Of a stretch of DNA of 15,442 bases, positions 12,310 through 15,442 are shown in pieces. The notes under the pieces are model-generated. The model was given only the letters and a program-made list of their open reading frames with translations, searched no databases and was not told where the DNA came from. Position numbers and translations under genes: made by a program. The stretch is from CBDTYW01 sp965364735. GTDB lineage: Bacteria > Actinomycetota > Nitriliruptoria > Nitriliruptorales > Nitriliruptoraceae. Where the stretch lies: assembly GCA_965364735.1 (NCBI GenBank), contig CBDTYW010000066.1:1-15442 (forward strand), in the 5' to 3' direction. Positions within the stretch are counted from its first letter, which is position 1. Every line of letters begins with the position of its first letter.

Positions 12310-15300
12310 AGGGCCTCAGAGGAGATGCGAGCAGTGCGCGGACCTCACCCTTCGCGGCGTCGAGGTCCGAGATGCGTCGCTCCGCCACCCCATCCCCGGA
12401 GACGAACACGAAGACCACGTCGGCGACGGTCATCCCGGTCGCCTGCTCGACGGCGAGCGCGTAGGTGGCGCCCTGGCCGCGGTAGTGCTCGAGCCGGTCG
12501 TCGATGTCGTTGAGGCGCGACGCGGTCTTGTAGTCGACGACGACGAGCGAACCGTCGGGGCGTCTGACCAGCAGATCGATGTAGCCCTCGATGGTCGTCT
12601 CGCCGATGGACGTCGCGACGTAGGACTCCCGCCAGTACTCCGACGCGACGGCCTCGCGGACGATCGGAGCGGTGATCGCAGCTCGGGCGAGCCGTGCGAC
12701 GACGTCCTCGTGACCGACGATGTCCTCAGCCGCCGCCTGCCCACGGGCGGTCGCCTCGATGCCGTCGCCGGTGTCGAGGTCGACGGTCTGCAGGACCGCG
12801 TGGACGGCGCGGCCGAGCGCGGAGCCGTATCGGCCCTTGCGCCACGACGGCAGGTCCAGGTCCGGGGCGTCCTTGTCGATGCCCGCCGTGACGTCCGCCA
12901 CGTGGTCGTGCTCCGGCTCTTCGGCGACAGCCTCGACGACAGCCTCGGCGACGACTTCGGTGGTGCTGGCGCGGGTTGCTGCCACGCGGTGCTGCAGCGC
13001 GGTCGCGCTCCAGGTGGAGCGCACCGCGGAGCCCGCGATCACCCGTTCGCGCTCGGCCTCCCAGGCCGTGTGGTCGAACGGTCCGGGAGCGTCAACGGCC
13101 GCAGCCGGCGCGAGCCGGCCGGGCTCGTCGAGCTCGAGGACGTCGTGCTCGGCTCGCGTGAGGCACGCATCGGCGAGCGCCGTGGCCGACGTCGGTGCGG
13201 AGAACCCGCTCTTGGGCGGCGGCTCGCGGACGAGTGAGACCACGAGGTGGTCACGCGCGCGGGTTGCTGCGACGTAGAGCAGGCGGATCCGCTCCTCGTG
13301 GTCGAGCTGCTCGTCGATCGGGACGCGGATGTCGAACTCGGGGGTGGCGATCCCGGCCTTGGCCTTCAGCGCGACCGGCTGGCCCTCGGCGCCCCAGAGG
13401 ACGCGGACGCCCTTGCCGGGCCGGACCATCTTGGTGGTCATGCCGGACAGGATCGTGATCGGGAACTCGAGGCCCTTGGCGGCGTGGACGGTGAGGATCC
13501 GCACGGCGTCGTCGTCGGTCTCCGGCAGGATCGCCTCGGCGACGCGGACGGAGTCCGACGCCTGCATCCGGACCCATGACAGGTACTCGGGCAGCGACCC
13601 GTTCGTGGTCTCCGACCACAGCCGGGCCTGGTCGATGACGAACCGCAGGCGACGCCAGACGTCGCGCGGTCGGCGGGCGAGCATGCCGAGCTCGAGGAGC
13701 CGACGCTCGTCGACGATGCGCGTCAGCAGCGCCTCGGGCGTGCTCGCGTGGGCGGCCTCGTGCAGCTCGCTGAGGAACCGCAGCCCCTCGGCGACAGGAT
13801 GGTCTGCCGGGGCGTCGTCGTGCAGGCGTCGGGTCGGGTCGAACCCACCGTCGTGGCTGACGACCCACGTGAGCAGGTCGTCGTCGCCGCATCCGAACAC
13901 CGTCGAGCGCAGCGCGCTGACGACAGCGAGCTCATCTGCGGGGTCGAGCGCGGCGCGCAGCGTCATGATCACGTCGCGGATCTCACGCGTCGCGTAGACG
14001 AGCGAGGAGGTGTCGGCGCGGTAGACGACGCCGGCGTCCTGCAGGCTCTGCTCGAGCATCGGCAGCGACGTCCTCGCGGGGACGAGGATCGCGATGTCGC
14101 TCGGGCGTGCGGGGCGCCATCGCGGCGGCTCGTCACGCGGCGCGGTCTCGTCGCGGACGGTCCAGCCCTCGTCGAGCGCTCGGACCACCGCGTCGGCGAC
14201 GAGGCTCGCCTCGTGCCAGCGGAGCTCGCTCGCGGAGGACTTCTCACGCATCTCGGCGCCAAGGACGAGGACGCCCGGTCCGACGGTCGGGTCGGCAGCG
14301 CTGGGCGCCGGGAGCAGCGGCTCGTAGGCGGGCTGCGCGTCCGTCTGCTCCCGGATCAGCTCGCCGAACGTGGCGTTGATCCAGCTGAGGATCTTCGGGC
14401 CGGACCGGAAGTTCGTCCGGAGCGCAACGGCATGATCGCCGTCGCCGAACCGCTTCGCGGCCCGCAGGTACAGCGCGATGTCAGCGCGACGGAACCGGTA
14501 GATCGACTGCTTCGGGTCGCCGACGAAGAACAGCCGACCGGGGTCGGGCTCGGCGCCTTCGGTCACCGCGTCGGGGTCGGTGCCGAGCAGCCTCGCGATC
14601 TCGAGCTGGATGGGGTCGGTGTCCTGGAACTCGTCGAGCAGCAGCAGCTCCCAACGTCGGCGCAGCGATCGCCGCACCGCGAGACCGTTCGCGCTGACGA
14701 GCATCTGGCGAGCCAGGACCAGCAGGTCGTGGAACTCAAGCTCACCGGCGGCACGCCGCTCGTCGACGGCGAGGAGCACCTCGTCACGCACGACGACGGC
14801 CAACGACTGCAGCACGGCCCCGGTGATGCTCGCCAGAACGGCGCCACGCTGCTCCTTGATGGCGATGTGGGCAGCCGTGACCTCATCCTTGCGCCCGTCC
14901 CACGAGCCCTTGGCGCCGGCCCTGCCGAACGCGAACTTCGGGCCGTGCTGCAGGAGCGTGACGAGCCCGACGGGGTCGTCGGTGAGACGTGCGAGCTCAT
15001 CCGCGTAGCCCGGGAGCACCTGCAGCTTGGCGAGGAGCTTGTCCTCCGGGTCGGTGCACCACGTCATCATCTCGATGAGCGCGTCGATGTCGTCGGCGAA
15101 GGGGCGCACCATCGCGGCGACGTCCGGGACGTCCTCGATCGTCCACGGGACGGCGGCCGGGTCGAGCAGGCGGTCCCAGTTGTCGGAGAAGATCCGCATG
15201 AGCGGCTTGAGCGTTGCCTTGCCCGGGCGGGAGCGCAGCGGCAGGCCGAGCGCGTCGCTGACCAGCAGCAGCGGGCCGAGCGAAGGGTCGTCGAGGAGCT

Positions 15301-15442
15301 TGACGCAGGTTGCATCCCAGCGACGGTCGAACGCGATCTCGGACGCGACCTCGTCGAGCACATCGAGGTTCGGCGGCAGGCCGGCCTCGATGGCGCGTTC
15401 GCGCAGGAGCCGTCGGGCGAAGCCGTGCAGGGTGCCGATGGC
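12308..15442 (-). CDS. AddA/RecB-like ATP-dependent helicase-nuclease (5' end outside window)
   Basis: The frame is open through the right edge, giving 1044 residues; the visible start, AIGTLHGFARRLLRERA, is UvrD-family motif after the Walker A region, so roughly the first 80-110 residues are missing. Counted from the edge: DEFQD (270-274, ATP hydrolysis), GDPKQSIYRFR (308-318), LRTNFRS (341-347), TVHAAKGLEF (651-660) and LLYVAATRARDHL (721-733). The C-terminus (about 830-1044) is a RecB-type PD-(D/E)XK nuclease: H-bearing GRAVHAVLQ, EGYIDLLV (D956), VVDYKT (D970, K972) and the trailing QGATYA motif. This is the layout of AddA or a RecB-like exonuclease V subunit that processes double-strand breaks for recombination. 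A partner subunit (AddB/RecC-like) would be expected right of the window. Confidence in family is high, in the exact subtype moderate. Confidence 0.92.
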   Translation of the reverse strand, partial: AIGTLHGFARRLLRERAIEAGLPPNLDVLDEVASEIAFDRRWDATCVKLLDDPSLGPLLLVSDALGLPLRSRPGKATLKPLMRIFSDNWDRLLDPAAVPWTIEDVPDVAAMVRPFADDIDALIEMMTWCTDPEDKLLAKLQVLPGYADELARLTDDPVGLVTLLQHGPKFAFGRAGAKGSWDGRKDEVTAAHIAIKEQRGAVLASITGAVLQSLAVVVRDEVLLAVDERRAAGELEFHDLLVLARQMLVSANGLAVRRSLRRRWELLLLDEFQDTDPIQLEIARLLGTDPDAVTEGAEPDPGRLFFVGDPKQSIYRFRRADIALYLRAAKRFGDGDHAVALRTNFRSGPKILSWINATFGELIREQTDAQPAYEPLLPAPSAADPTVGPGVLVLGAEMREKSSASELRWHEASLVADAVVRALDEGWTVRDETAPRDEPPRWRPARPSDIAILVPARTSLPMLEQSLQDAGVVYRADTSSLVYATREIRDVIMTLRAALDPADELAVVSALRSTVFGCGDDDLLTWVVSHDGGFDPTRRLHDDAPADHPVAEGLRFLSELHEAAHASTPEALLTRIVDERRLLELGMLARRPRDVWRRLRFVIDQARLWSETTNGSLPEYLSWVRMQASDSVRVAEAILPETDDDAVRILTVHAAKGLEFPITILSGMTTKMVRPGKGVRVLWGAEGQPVALKAKAGIATPEFDIRVPIDEQLDHEERIRLLYVAATRARDHLVVSLVREPPPKSGFSAPTSATALADACLTRAEHDVLELDEPGRLAPAAAVDAPGPFDHTAWEAERERVIAGSAVRSTWSATALQHRVAATRASTTEVVAEAVVEAVAEEPEHDHVADVTAGIDKDAPDLDLPSWRKGRYGSALGRAVHAVLQTVDLDTGDGIEATARGQAAAEDIVGHEDVVARLARAAITAPIVREAVASEYWRESYVATSIGETTIEGYIDLLVRRPDGSLVVVDYKTASRLNDIDDRLEHYRGQGATYALAVEQATGMTVADVVFVFVSGDGVAERRISDLDAAKGEVRALLASPLRP

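Overview
The window is high-GC DNA (third codon positions almost all G or C). Translation starts are often GTG, there are lipobox-type lipoproteins, and the gene set fits a chromosomal segment of an actinobacterium (Actinomycetota). I cannot place it lower than phylum from the sequence; an environmental lineage of the Acidimicrobiia/Nitriliruptoria type is only a guess. I see no tRNA, rRNA, CRISPR array, transposase or prophage gene. Coding density is high and the largest gap between genes is 226 bp.

Left part (1-5898): a truncated secreted or membrane-anchored protein at the left edge and a branched-chain amino-acid aminotransferase (ilvE) lie on the minus strand. An ammonium transporter (amt) is divergent from ilvE on the plus strand. 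Converging on amt, with one base between the stop codons, is a three-gene minus-strand operon: a polytopic membrane protein, a 53-residue helical-hairpin protein whose start overlaps the previous stop (ATGA), and a 741-residue thiamine-diphosphate E1 2-oxoacid dehydrogenase with alpha and beta parts fused. Aminotransferase and E1 could act in sequence on branched-chain substrates (amino acid to 2-oxoacid to acyl group), with the ammonium transporter adding nitrogen supply. That link is inferred from neighbourhood; no E2 or E3 gene is present here.

Middle part (5899-10112): a short divergent control region with two inverted repeats, then a cytosolic formylglycine-type arylsulfatase of the long AtsA class. 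It is followed by a lipoprotein with a putative glycoside-hydrolase TIM barrel, which appears to start at a CTG codon. Downstream are two tandem 40-bp bi-palindromic repeats of REP type, in the convergent space before the next gene.

Right part (10113-15442): a minus-strand run of three genes. In transcription order they are an AddA/RecB-like helicase-nuclease (its 5' end lies beyond the right edge), an M15-family D,D-carboxypeptidase-like lipoprotein with an unusual N-terminal domain, and a short-chain dehydrogenase. The last two are 11 bp apart and probably cotranscribed.

No obvious defence system or other wholly new system is visible. The points most worth checking are the CTG-started lipoprotein, the tandem REP-like elements, the membrane protein/mini-protein/fused-E1 operon, and the N-terminal domain of the M15 lipoprotein.
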